The notes under the pieces were generated by a model. That model saw only the letters and a program-made list of their open reading frames with translations, searched no databases and had not been told where the DNA came from. The position numbers and the translations under genes are program-made. A stretch of DNA of 14,290 bases from UBA7672 sp964529555 (GTDB lineage: Bacteria > Pseudomonadota > Alphaproteobacteria > Caulobacterales > Hyphomonadaceae). The DNA lies in the NCBI GenBank assembly GCA_964529555.1, contig CAZGWV010000085.1, positions 1 to 14,290 on the forward strand, given 5' to 3'. Positions 1 through 7,899 of the stretch are shown in pieces; within the stretch, counting starts at the first letter, position 1, and every line of letters begins with the position of its first letter.

Positions 1-98
1 GCTCTGGCGGGGACCGTGGTCCTCATCATCTGGCGCCCACCTGGCTTGCTGGGTCGAACGGGAATGACAAGCTCGTACGGCGCACGTGGCCCCGCCAA
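1..98 (+). ncRNA. ssrS: 6S RNA, 3' part (5' end lies before the window)
   Basis: 6S RNA binds the housekeeping RNA polymerase holoenzyme and mimics an open promoter. The identification rests on structure and position. An apical hairpin is formed by 9-14 with 19-24 around loop CGTG. It is followed by a hairpin at 39-54 (ACCTGG / CTGGGT). After that comes a segment whose order of elements (CACCT, then GGGT, GAACGGG, CGGCGCA) parallels the 3' half of E. coli 6S as I remember it. The CCCCGCC at 90-96 would be the 3' strand of the closing stem, whose partner lies outside the window. The RNA sits directly upstream of fthC, the conserved position of ssrS in many proteobacteria. It is not SRP RNA, because the GGAAG/GCAGC core is absent. 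The 3' end is approximate. Confidence 0.62.
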
Positions 99-120
99 CC
101 TTCTCACCACGCTGAAGCAT

Positions 121-135
121 CCGCCCTTCGGGCGG
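121..135 (+). other. hairpin downstream of 6S-like RNA
   Basis: A perfect 6-bp stem (CCGCCC / GGGCGG) closes a TTC triloop about 23 nt after the presumed 6S 3' end. No T-run follows, so a classical intrinsic terminator is not supported. It could be an RNA 3'-end structure or the edge of the adjacent palindromic repeat. Confidence 0.35.
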
Positions 136-186
136 CCCCCTCCGTCGCGCTGCGCGCGCCACCTCCCCCGCCTTCGGCGAGGGAGG
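136..186 (+). repeat. REP-like palindromic repeat, single unit
   Basis: A unit made of CCCCCTCCGTC, a short variable GC-rich middle and GCGCGCCACCTCCCCC, followed by a hairpin CCTCCC-CGCC-TTC-GGCG-GGGAGG (162-186, one C/A mismatch). The first 11 and the last 16 bases of 136-169 recur exactly, on the other strand, at 12307-12346, where the middle is 6 bases longer. This shows a dispersed family. It lies between the 6S-like RNA and fthC. Its resemblance to common alphaproteobacterial intergenic repeats is from memory. Confidence 0.7.
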
Positions 187-253
187 ACCACACACCGCCG
201 CCGCACGCACAATCGCCATTGCCTCGCCGCGCAATCTGATGACTGGTAGGTCC

Positions 254-853
254 ATGACCGACGCCACCGAGATCACCGAACAGAAGGCCATCCTGCGTGG
301 CCACATGCACGAGATTCGCGCCGAGTCCGCCGCGCGCGATCCCGATGCCGCAACGAAGCTCGCGGCGCGGTTCCCGTCCAAGCTGTTCGATCGCTACGGG
401 CCTGTCGTCGCCGGTACGCTGGCCATCCGCGATGAACTCGATGCCGCCCCGCTGCTCGTGCGGCTTGCGGGTCTCGGTGCGCGGATCGTGCTGCCGCGTG
501 TCGAGGGCAATGGAGAGATGACGTTCCGGGATTCGTCCGAGGCCACGCTGGAGAAGGGGCCCTTCGGCCTCACCCAGCCATCGGAGACGGCCGAGATCGT
601 GCGGCCCAATCTTGTGCTCGCGCCATTGCTGGCGTTCGATCTGCGCGGGCGGCGGCTTGGATACGGTAAGGGCCATTACGATCGCGCCATTGCGCAGCTG
701 CGCGCGACGGGCCGCGTCTTCTATCTGGGGCTCGCCTATGCGCAGCAGCAGGTCGATGCGGTGCCCGTCGAGCGGCACGATCTGCTGCTCGACTGGGTCG
801 AGACCCCGCTGGGATCGATCCCGCTTTTCCTGGGCCAGGCGGTCGGGCGCTGA
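254..853 (+). CDS. fthC: 5-formyltetrahydrofolate cyclo-ligase
   Basis: Cytosolic enzyme that uses ATP to convert 5-formyl-THF to 5,10-methenyl-THF, returning the stored folate to one-carbon metabolism. The 199-residue product is close to the family's usual 180-200. The signature is the C-terminal phosphate/folate-binding segment LAFDLRGRRLGYGKGHYDR, with the glycine-rich GYGKGHYDR at residues 136-144. The N-terminal helix has the family-type basic stretch (QKAILRG). I chose ATG 254, with GGTAGG 3 nt before it. An in-frame ATG at 239 would add five residues and cannot be excluded. The position just after a 6S-like RNA matches the ssrS-ygfA/fthC order known from other proteobacteria and supports both calls. 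The two are often co-transcribed, but here a repeat lies between them. Confidence 0.93.
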   Translation: MTDATEITEQKAILRGHMHEIRAESAARDPDAATKLAARFPSKLFDRYGPVVAGTLAIRDELDAAPLLVRLAGLGARIVLPRVEGNGEMTFRDSSEATLEKGPFGLTQPSETAEIVRPNLVLAPLLAFDLRGRRLGYGKGHYDRAIAQLRATGRVFYLGLAYAQQQVDAVPVERHDLLLDWVETPLGSIPLFLGQAVGR

Positions 854-879
854 CTGTTTCCCGCAGCCTGCGCGGGTAA

Positions 880-896
880 GAATGCGGAAGGCATTC
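880..896 (+). other. hairpin after fthC, possible weak terminator
   Basis: A perfect 6-bp stem GAATGC / GCATTC with a 5-nt loop lies 26 nt after the fthC stop. It is preceded by a smaller CCCGC/GCGGG hairpin (860-876). There is no U-tract, so termination is only a possibility. Confidence 0.3.
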
Positions 897-900
897 CTGC

Positions 901-930
901 TTGACCCTGAACGCGGCATGGGGACGATAG
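901..930 (+). promoter_or_regulatory. candidate promoter of the S8 protease gene
   Basis: TTGACC at 901-906 is a good -35 hexamer. The -10 side is poorer (GACGATAG, 923-930, spacing about 17-19). Transcription would begin near 935-940. That fits translation from ATG 980 and would make the upstream in-frame ATG at 938 nearly leaderless. Confidence 0.35.
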
Positions 931-979
931 CGTCCTGATGCGAAGTTCAGCGCCGAAAGGCGACTGCAAGGGGGCCGAC

Positions 980-3382
980 ATGGCTGACGGGCGCGCGTCG
1001 ACTTTGGGCAGGGTCGTTCGGGCCGCCCTGCTGACATCCCTGACCGCTGCAAGTCTCGCGGCCTGTGCGGGCGGAGGGGGCGGCTCCTCGCCGCCGGCTC
1101 CGCCGCCGCCCATCCTGCCGCCGCCACCGCCTCCGCCCCCGCCGCCCCCACCTCCGCCGCCACCCCCGCCGCCGCCGGCGAGCTTCTTCGAGACGCCGGA
1201 ATATCGGGGCGCGCTATTCCAGTCGAACCCGCCGACGGTCACGAACCTGATCGGCGCCTCGACGGCGTATGCGCGGGGCGCGACGGGGCAGGGCATCGTC
1301 GTCGCCGTTATCGACACGAATGTGGACGACTCGATTTCGGAACTCACGGGCCAACTTTCCGGCAGTCACGATGTGTGCGCGACGAATGCGCCCGGCTGCG
1401 GCTCGGCGCGATCGGCAACCGACATCGACACGGGCGGCCACGGCACCATGGTCGCCGGCGTCATCGTGGCGCGGAAGGACAATGTCGGCGTCCACGGCGT
1501 CGCCTACGACGCCCGCGTGCTGGCGATTCGCGCCGACCGGCCGGGCTCCTGCCAGGACACCGGCGAGGATGAGGGCTGCCGGTTCAACGACACGAACCTG
1601 ATCCAGGCCATCAATTACGCGGTCGCCAATGGCGCGAAGGTGATCAACATGTCCCTCGGCGGCGAGGGGGCGATCTCGAATTCGCTGCGCAACGCCATTA
1701 TCAGCGCCACCAACCAGGGCGTGCTGTTCACCATCGCCGCAGGCAATGAAGGCGCAGCGCCGAGCGGCGGCGACCCCGCCGAAGGCGCCGTCCCGTCCGA
1801 ACCCGCCATTGTTGCAGGCGACGCCGCCGTGAATGGCCGCGTGGTTGCGGTGGGGGCCGTCAACGCAAGCGGCGTCATGCCGACCTTCTCGAACCGCGCC
1901 GGCCCGACCGCGAACTATTATCTTCTGGCGCCGGGCGCAGGCATCGTGCTTGCGGGCGTGGACGACAATGTGCGCAGCCCCGACAATCCCACCTGCGGGC
2001 CCGGCGTCACGGGCGCCTGCAACGATACGGACGACGACGGCGATTACTGGAATGGGTCCGGCACGTCCTTCGCCGCGCCCGCCGTGGCCGGCGCGCTCGC
2101 GCTGATGCTCGACCTGTTCCCGAACATCGCGCCGGAAACCGCGCTGCAGATCCTGCTCGACACGGCCGACGACTACGTCACCACCACGCCGGATGCAGTC
2201 CTCGGCATCAATGCCGGTGTCGGTACGGACTCGGTCGGCGGCCGCGGCATCATGAATCTGCGCGAGGCGTTCTCGCCGCAGGGCGCGGCGACCCTGAATT
2301 TCGATGGCCGTCTGATCCATCTCGCCGAAGCCCTGGCGCCGGCAAGCGGGGCATTGGGCGACTGGGCCGAGAATTCGGGCGCGTTCGACGGTCTCGTGTT
2401 CCAGGACCGCTACATGCGCGGCTTCCGCCTGGACAATACGCGCATGATGGCGGCGCGGGCGCCGTTCAACGATTTCGGCCTGCGCGCCGAATATGCGCGC
2501 GGCACGGCGCGCGCCGTGGCGCTTGGGCCGGCCCAGCTCTCCTGGTTCAGCGCGCCCGCGCCGATCTATGATCCGCGTTACCCGTGGCGGGAGGCGCCCG
2601 AGCCGACCTTCCAGCTGAGCTACAGCATGGGCGATTCGACCCTATCGCTCGGTCGCGGCGGCGGTCCGCAACGCCTGACGCCGGGCCTGATGCTGGTCGA
2701 CGATCTTTCCGGGCCGTCCATGCTCGGCTCCGGCGATTCCTGGACAAGCGTGACGCATGCAATCGGGCCGCTGATGCTCGACGCGCGCACATCCGAGGGG
2801 GTGAACCGGAGTTCCTCCAGCATCGGCATCGGCGCGGGCGGCGAAGACTGGGCCGTGCGGCTTGGATATGCAGCCCTGCGCGATGATATCACGGCGCTTG
2901 GCGGCACGATGCAGAGCCGGTTCGGCGGCGAAGACGAGACGCGCATGAACGCCGTCAGCCTGGAAGCCAGCAGGGCCGTGGGCGCCTGGACGTTCTCCGG
3001 CGCGATGGAAGCGGCCGAGCCGCAGCTCGACGGACTCAATGTTTCGGGACTCTGGACCAGCAGCTGGACCTTGAGCGCGCAACATCCCGTGGCTGGAGGC
3101 ATGCTGCGTCTCAGTGCGGCCCAGCCGCGCCGCGCCGAGGGCGGCTCGCTTGCCTTCAATGCGCCGATCGAAGTCTCGAAGGCTGGCCGCATCATCTATG
3201 AGGCGCGGGTTGCCGGCCTCACGCCGAGCGGCCGCGAACTCGATCTTGAAGCGGCATGGGTCCTTCCGCTCGGCGGGATGACGACGCTCGAAACCGCGCT
3301 GGCGCTGGCCACGGAGCCGAACCACGTCGCCACGGCGGAAAGCGAGACGGCGGTCTGGATCGGGCTGCGCCACGCCTGGTAG
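980..3382 (+). CDS. surface lipoprotein subtilisin (S8) with C-terminal autotransporter-like barrel
   Basis: Serine protease of family S8, 800 residues from ATG 980. AAGGGGG lies 5 nt before this start, whereas ATG 938 has no ribosome site. The signal peptide ends in the lipobox LAAC with lipid-acceptor Cys29. Next come a Gly run (31-35) and a Pro-rich linker containing 20 consecutive prolines (47-66). The protease domain spans about 100-440 and has the full triad: Asp112 (AVIDTNVDD), His154 (GGHGTMVAG) and Ser363 (GSGTSFAAPAVAG), with oxyanion Asn256 (AAGNEG). The last roughly 300 residues are Gly/Ser-rich with alternating hydrophobic strands and end in an aromatic residue (LRHAW), as expected for an outer-membrane barrel. 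The plan resembles the lipoprotein autotransporter proteases NalP and SphB1, which process other surface proteins. The substrate here is unknown. The barrel is inferred from sequence pattern only. The gene is convergent with opgH. Confidence 0.9.
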   Translation: MADGRASTLGRVVRAALLTSLTAASLAACAGGGGGSSPPAPPPPILPPPPPPPPPPPPPPPPPPPPASFFETPEYRGALFQSNPPTVTNLIGASTAYARGATGQGIVVAVIDTNVDDSISELTGQLSGSHDVCATNAPGCGSARSATDIDTGGHGTMVAGVIVARKDNVGVHGVAYDARVLAIRADRPGSCQDTGEDEGCRFNDTNLIQAINYAVANGAKVINMSLGGEGAISNSLRNAIISATNQGVLFTIAAGNEGAAPSGGDPAEGAVPSEPAIVAGDAAVNGRVVAVGAVNASGVMPTFSNRAGPTANYYLLAPGAGIVLAGVDDNVRSPDNPTCGPGVTGACNDTDDDGDYWNGSGTSFAAPAVAGALALMLDLFPNIAPETALQILLDTADDYVTTTPDAVLGINAGVGTDSVGGRGIMNLREAFSPQGAATLNFDGRLIHLAEALAPASGALGDWAENSGAFDGLVFQDRYMRGFRLDNTRMMAARAPFNDFGLRAEYARGTARAVALGPAQLSWFSAPAPIYDPRYPWREAPEPTFQLSYSMGDSTLSLGRGGGPQRLTPGLMLVDDLSGPSMLGSGDSWTSVTHAIGPLMLDARTSEGVNRSSSSIGIGAGGEDWAVRLGYAALRDDITALGGTMQSRFGGEDETRMNAVSLEASRAVGAWTFSGAMEAAEPQLDGLNVSGLWTSSWTLSAQHPVAGGMLRLSAAQPRRAEGGSLAFNAPIEVSKAGRIIYEARVAGLTPSGRELDLEAAWVLPLGGMTTLETALALATEPNHVATAESETAVWIGLRHAW

Positions 3383-3430
3383 CGTATCGGCCGGCAGGCC
3401 CGGCGCGATCAGGAAGGAAGCAGGTTCGCC

Positions 3431-5467
3431 TTACTCGGCGTCGCGGCGGCCAAGCTGGTCGCCACGGCGCGCGCGGCGCATGGCGCGGCGCACGGCGACG
3501 CTGATCCGGTGCATCGGACGCGCGCGGCGGGGCGGGGCGAGCCGGCGCACATCCGTGGTCCCGCGCGCGGCGAGAAGCTCGGCGCGGCGGACGATGTCGG
3601 GCTGTTTGAGGTCTTCCGGCGTCGCCATCATCCGCCATGAGAGCGAGCCGGGACGCGCGACGCCCGACACCTGACGCGCCACCAGCGGGGCGAAGATCAG
3701 CACGGTCGCCATCGGGAGGTTCTGCAGCATGAAGGTGGGCGAGATCGCGAACGAGGCCAGCAGCAGGCAGAAGCCGACGATCATGTGCTGCATGTAGTGC
3801 CGCACCAGATCGCTCCAGGCGAAGCCGTTGCGGTCGCGCACCTGCGGACGCCAGCCGCCGTCCACGCCCATCAGCGTCGAAAGGATCGAGCCGGCATGGT
3901 TGACCATGGTGATCGGCGCCAGCAGGGCCGTCATGCCGAGATCGGCCAGCACGGCGAGGAAGAAGCGCGGCGAGCGGTTCCAGCCGGGAAGCTTGCCGAA
4001 CGCCCAGAGGATGATCGCCAGCCATTTCGGCGATGTCAGCAGCAGGCCCATGATCGCGACCAGCCTGATCCCCGCATCGGGATCGTTTGAAACCGTGGCG
4101 GCGATTTCGGATTCGAAGAACTTGGCGTTGCCCGCGATCAGCACGCCCGTGATGATGAGGCACAGCCACAGAAAGCCCGACATATAGCCCATCAGGCCCG
4201 CGCCGATATGGACCTTGGAGAGCCAGTCGAAGCCCTTGGAGAAGAGAATCTGGATCTGCTGGATATTGCCCTGCGCCCAGCGGCGGTCGCGCGCGGCAAG
4301 ATCGACGATGGTGGGCGGGGCTTCCTCGTAGGAGCCGACAATGTCGCCCGCGATCTCGACGCGCCATCCCGCGCGGCGCAGCAGGGCGGCTTCGACGAAA
4401 TCGTGGCTCAGGATCTTGCCGCCGAGCGGCTCCTTGCCCGGCAGGTCAGGCAGGGCGGCGTGGGCTGCGAACGGGGCCAGGCGGATGATGGCGTTGTGGC
4501 CCCAGAAGTTTCCGGCGCCGCCCGACCACCAGGTCAGGCCCGCACCGAACAGGCCGCCGTGTACGCGCAGCGCAAGCTGCTGGGCCCGCGCCGAATAGGT
4601 CCGCGCGCCCACGATGATCGGCAGCGACTGGATCAGCGCCGTGCGCGGCCGCGCATCCATGCGGTGCACCAGTTCGAGAATGGCTTCGGGCGAAACGAAG
4701 CTGTCCGCATCCAGCTCCAGCATGTATTCGTAGCGGCCGCCCCAGCGCTGGACGAAATCGTTGATGTTGCCCTGCTTCTTCTGGGTGTTCTCACGGCGGC
4801 GGCGATACCAGAACGGCTCATTGGCGCGGCGGGCCATGAGTTCCTGCATCGCCTGTTCCTCGATCTCGGCGAGGGCGGGATCGGAGGTGTCCGATACGAA
4901 AAAGACCTCGAAGGCCTTCTCGGCGTCGAGGTCCTTGAGCGCATCCCACATCGCCTCGGCGGCGGCGATGACCTTGGACGGCTTTTCCTGGTAGAGCGCG
5001 ATGACGATGGCGGTCTTGCTGCCGCTGGTGACCGGCTTGTTCGAATTCGGCGGGGGCCTGGGCGAGAACAGCAGCACCAGCGTTCCGGCGACGCCTGTAT
5101 AGGCCGCGATGCCGAGGTAGAAGAAGTTCGCCGCGAAGATGGTGATGGCGAGCGCTTCGAGCGTGTTGATGCCGCCCCTGAAGAAGCCGCTCATCATGGC
5201 CTGGGCTGCGAAGAAGGTGGTGGTCAGCGAGGCGGCGACGATCAGCAGGAAACGCCATTTGCCGTCGCGCTCGGGTTGCGGGCGGCTGCGGCGGGTGACC
5301 AGCGGTTGCGGCGGCATGTCCAGCCGCTGTTCCGGCGGGCGGCGGGCATAGCCGATGTCGGACGCAACATAGGCAGTCCGGGCGGTGGCCTGGCTCTTAC
5401 CCTGAACGGACAAAGGGGCGGCGCTTAGCGGGGCCAACCCGTCGATCTTGTCAGACTGCACGCTCAA
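3431..5467 (-). CDS. opgH: glucan biosynthesis glucosyltransferase H
   Basis: Inner-membrane GT2 glycosyltransferase that polymerises glucose from UDP-glucose into osmoregulated periplasmic glucans and exports the chain. The 678-residue product has a disordered N-terminus and membrane segments near 72-92 and 105-135. The cytosolic catalytic domain (about 150-410) follows, with the DxD motif at D253-A-D255 (ELDADSFV), HDFVEAALLRRAGW at 355-368 and the R-x-x-RW motif in RDRRWAQGN (393-401). Further membrane segments lie near 425-447, 465-490, 505-530 and 560-600. The C-terminal tail is Arg-rich. E. coli OpgH is longer (about 847). The longest start is TTG 5467. GTG 5461, two codons later, is better spaced from AAGGGG (about 9 nt against 3) and may be the true start. 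The usual partner opgG is not in this window. Confidence 0.93.
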   Translation of the reverse strand: MSVQSDKIDGLAPLSAAPLSVQGKSQATARTAYVASDIGYARRPPEQRLDMPPQPLVTRRSRPQPERDGKWRFLLIVAASLTTTFFAAQAMMSGFFRGGINTLEALAITIFAANFFYLGIAAYTGVAGTLVLLFSPRPPPNSNKPVTSGSKTAIVIALYQEKPSKVIAAAEAMWDALKDLDAEKAFEVFFVSDTSDPALAEIEEQAMQELMARRANEPFWYRRRRENTQKKQGNINDFVQRWGGRYEYMLELDADSFVSPEAILELVHRMDARPRTALIQSLPIIVGARTYSARAQQLALRVHGGLFGAGLTWWSGGAGNFWGHNAIIRLAPFAAHAALPDLPGKEPLGGKILSHDFVEAALLRRAGWRVEIAGDIVGSYEEAPPTIVDLAARDRRWAQGNIQQIQILFSKGFDWLSKVHIGAGLMGYMSGFLWLCLIITGVLIAGNAKFFESEIAATVSNDPDAGIRLVAIMGLLLTSPKWLAIILWAFGKLPGWNRSPRFFLAVLADLGMTALLAPITMVNHAGSILSTLMGVDGGWRPQVRDRNGFAWSDLVRHYMQHMIVGFCLLLASFAISPTFMLQNLPMATVLIFAPLVARQVSGVARPGSLSWRMMATPEDLKQPDIVRRAELLAARGTTDVRRLAPPRRARPMHRISVAVRRAMRRARRGDQLGRRDAE

Positions 5468-5758
5468 GCACCCCTTGAGACTTCAAAATGCTTGGGAACG
5501 GCGTGCCGTACCGTACCCCTGCTCCCCAGCGATCAGGCGGCCGGCTCACCATTGAAAGTCCGGCCAATACTGTGGCGGCTATAGCACGGTCGCCATCGCC
5601 TGGGGCCACCCTAGAGACCCTCAAAAGGCGTTTTGCCAGCTAATTAATCGCTTGACTTGTGCCGCAAATGCGCAATTTTTATCTAGAACCTTGAAAATAA
5701 ATCAAATAATTCGTAACTCTGCGAAATGACGTATGATTCCGCGCCGGGGCGCCGCCAT
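5468..5758. other. intergenic region between opgH and the S9 peptidase, with an AT-rich island
   Basis: This 291-bp gap lies upstream of opgH and downstream of the S9 peptidase gene. Bases about 5636-5730 are strikingly AT-rich against the GC-rich surroundings and include AATTTTTATCTAG and AAAATAAATCAAATAAT. No coding frame was convincing. A candidate opgH promoter lies inside the island. A GCTATAGC-like box, seen on the opgH strand near 5577-5586, is an alternative -10 without a recognisable -35. Confidence 0.5.
5680..5705 (-). promoter_or_regulatory. candidate opgH promoter
   Basis: On the minus strand TTGATTT (5705-5699) is followed after 11 nt by TCTAGATA (5687-5680). This approximates the Caulobacter housekeeping consensus TTGACGS-N10-14-GCTANAWC, with CTAGAT matching the core of the -10. 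It would give a leader of roughly 200 nt before opgH. The match is imperfect and untested. Confidence 0.35.
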
Positions 5759-7888
5759 CTAGGGGTGGACGCCAACCGTACCGGCGGGCCGATCCAGAAT
5801 CAGGCGCTCGATGAAGAATTCCATCATCCGGGTCTGGTCCATGCCGGCATGCCCACGGTCAGGCCCCACCTGCACCTCGAAACTCTTGCGCGCCGTCTGC
5901 AGCGCCTTGATGAGCTGGAGGGCGTTCTTGGGGTGAACGTTGTCGTCCGAGGTGCCGTAATAGATCATCAGATCGCCCTGAAGCCGGTCGGCATAGGTCA
6001 GCACGGCGGCGCGATCATAGGCGTCGGCGTCCGGGCCGGGCAGGCCGAGGAAGCGCTCCGAATAGGCCGTGTCGTAGAGCCGGTAGTCCGTGACCGGAGA
6101 GTTGGAGACGGCGGCCTGCACCGCGTCGGGGTGGCGCATCAGAACCGTCGCCGCGACCGTGCCGCCATACGATGTTCCGTATATGCCGACCCGCGTGCGA
6201 TCCACATAGGGCCGGCTCCACGTCGCCCTGATGCCCGCCGCGATGTCGTCCATCTCGGCGACGCCGAGCTGCTTGTAGACCGTATCGAGCGTTTTCCGCC
6301 CCATCCCGGCATTGGTCCGCGCATCGACGCGCAGGATCAGAAAGCCGTACTCGGCCAGCGCGTTGGGCGCCGCGTAGTTTTCGTTCAATCCGTTCGAGCC
6401 CGGCCCGCCATAGACCTGCACCAGCATCGGATATTGTTTCGAGGAATCGAAGTTCGATGGAAACTGCAGCATGCCGTGCAGCTGCGTTCTTCCATCGGCG
6501 GATGTGAAGGTGAACATCTCCGCCGGCTTGAGGTTCAATTCCCTGAACGCCGTCGTGTCGCTTGAGGCAAGCTCGGCCACCAGTTTTCCCTCGAAGTCGC
6601 GCACGCGCGTCACCGGCGGCTTGTCGTGCGCCTGTTCCACATCGACGAAGTGCCTGCCGTCGGGCGCGATCTCCACGCGATGCGTCAGCGCCGGATCGGT
6701 GAGCCGCCTGTCGTCCGTGCCGTCGAGCCGCACGCGATGCAGTTGCACCTTCATGTGATTGTCGCCCGAGCGCGCCGTGTACCACAGCCATCCGCCCGTC
6801 TCGTCGATGCGCAGGATGTCGACCGCCTCGAAGTCATGCCGCGTCAGCTGCGCCAGCTGTTTTCCCGATATGTCGTAGAGATAGAAATTTCGGAAATCCG
6901 TGCGCTCCGACGACCAGATGAAGCGCTTGCCATCGCTGAGAAAGTGGGGCTGCGCGCCCGACGCCCACGTCGCGGGCCGCGTCTCGCGCACCACGCTGCG
7001 GCACGTCGCGGTCGCAGGCGAACAGGCGGCGAGATCGTAAACCTTCTGCAGCCGGTCTGCGCGCTGCACCAGGATTGCCGAGCTGTCCTTCGTCCACTGC
7101 GCCGCCCACGCATAATGGCCGACCACATTGTCGGCGAACGCCGCGCCCTCGCGCACATCCATCACCGTGGTCCTGCCCGTCGCGATGTCGTGCACCAGCA
7201 GGTCGGCGACCGGGTTGGGCGTGCCCGGATGCGGATAGGCCTGCACCAGCATGGTGGACAGCGTGCGCGTCTGGTCGAGCTGGAGGAAATAATCCTCCAC
7301 CGCCGTTTCGTCGTAACGCATCCACGCCAGCTTCGTCCCGTCCGGCGACCACCATACGGGTTGCGAGACGCGGAACTCCTCGAGGTAGATGTAGGAGCCG
7401 ACGCCGTGGCGGATGCGCGCGCCCGCCGATCCATCGAAGGTCAGCTGCCGCTCGGGCCCGCCATCCTGCGGCACGAGCCAGATGTTGAAATCGCGCGAGA
7501 TCGCGCGCGTCGTCTCGTCCGGCGACAGCACGTCGGCGTCGCGCCCGCGTCCGCGCGCCAGCACGAGGCCGGCCGGCTGGGCGGGTTGGGCCGCCGATGG
7601 GCCGGGAGAGGCGGGCGCCGCGCCGCCCGAAGGCTCAATGACGGCGCGCGTGGTCAGGTCAAACCGCCAGCGCCGGCCATCGAGCGTGTACTCGAACGAG
7701 CGCGAATCCGCCGACCATTCCGGCGTGACGGCGCCCTGTTTCACGGCGGTGGCGAGCTTTGGCGCCATGCCGGCCCACTGGTCATACCCCGGCATGGTGC
7801 GGATACGCGACTGGGCGTCCGCGACTGGCGTCAGCGCCGCAAAGGCCGCGGCGAGGCCGAAGACGATACCGGGCAGGCGGTGATGCAT
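5759..7888 (-). CDS. secreted S9 peptidase, dipeptidyl-peptidase IV-like
   Basis: Probable periplasmic serine exopeptidase that removes N-terminal dipeptides, typically X-Pro. The 709 residues fit the DPP IV size. A signal peptide precedes a likely cleavage at ADA|Q (residues 24-26). The beta-propeller (about 55-450) contains a double-Glu motif E170-E171 (YLEEF), followed by WWSPDGTKLAW. This aligns with the Glu pair that binds the substrate N-terminus in human DPP4, which favours dipeptidyl-peptidase over oligopeptidase activity. The alpha/beta hydrolase domain has Ser573 (GTSYGG), Asp648 (GTSDDNVH, with Asn650) and His680 (DRGHAG). The nucleophile motif has Thr where human DPP4 has Trp (GWSYGG). 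The start ATG 7888 begins the signal peptide, although its ribosome site is weak (GGAAT). It is divergent from the MFS gene. Confidence 0.9.
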   Translation of the reverse strand: MHHRLPGIVFGLAAAFAALTPVADAQSRIRTMPGYDQWAGMAPKLATAVKQGAVTPEWSADSRSFEYTLDGRRWRFDLTTRAVIEPSGGAAPASPGPSAAQPAQPAGLVLARGRGRDADVLSPDETTRAISRDFNIWLVPQDGGPERQLTFDGSAGARIRHGVGSYIYLEEFRVSQPVWWSPDGTKLAWMRYDETAVEDYFLQLDQTRTLSTMLVQAYPHPGTPNPVADLLVHDIATGRTTVMDVREGAAFADNVVGHYAWAAQWTKDSSAILVQRADRLQKVYDLAACSPATATCRSVVRETRPATWASGAQPHFLSDGKRFIWSSERTDFRNFYLYDISGKQLAQLTRHDFEAVDILRIDETGGWLWYTARSGDNHMKVQLHRVRLDGTDDRRLTDPALTHRVEIAPDGRHFVDVEQAHDKPPVTRVRDFEGKLVAELASSDTTAFRELNLKPAEMFTFTSADGRTQLHGMLQFPSNFDSSKQYPMLVQVYGGPGSNGLNENYAAPNALAEYGFLILRVDARTNAGMGRKTLDTVYKQLGVAEMDDIAAGIRATWSRPYVDRTRVGIYGTSYGGTVAATVLMRHPDAVQAAVSNSPVTDYRLYDTAYSERFLGLPGPDADAYDRAAVLTYADRLQGDLMIYYGTSDDNVHPKNALQLIKALQTARKSFEVQVGPDRGHAGMDQTRMMEFFIERLILDRPAGTVGVHP

Positions 7889-7899
7889 GGGGATTCCGT

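Noticed and set aside
1..98. SRP (4.5S) RNA as the identity of the 5' RNA
   Set aside because: The size and hairpin are superficially similar, but the conserved GGAAG/GCAGC core is missing.
16..249. Small plus-strand frame over the 5' end of the window
   Set aside because: It crosses the 6S-like RNA and the repeat, and its Arg/Pro-rich translation has no ribosome site.
938..979. Upstream in-frame ATG for the S8 protease
   Set aside because: It has no ribosome site, lies at the predicted transcription start and would put charged residues before the signal peptide; ATG 980 has AAGGGGG at good spacing.
1214..2320. Minus-strand open frame opposite the S8 protease
   Set aside because: It is antisense to the conserved protease domain and has no domain of its own.
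4208..5428. Long plus-strand open frame opposite opgH
   Set aside because: It is a 406-codon antisense shadow of a clear glycosyltransferase in GC-rich DNA; its translation is low-complexity Gly/Arg-rich with no domain.
5652..5689. TTGACT plus TCTAGAAC as a plus-strand promoter
   Set aside because: The spacing of 24 nt is too long, and there is no plus-strand gene downstream to be served.
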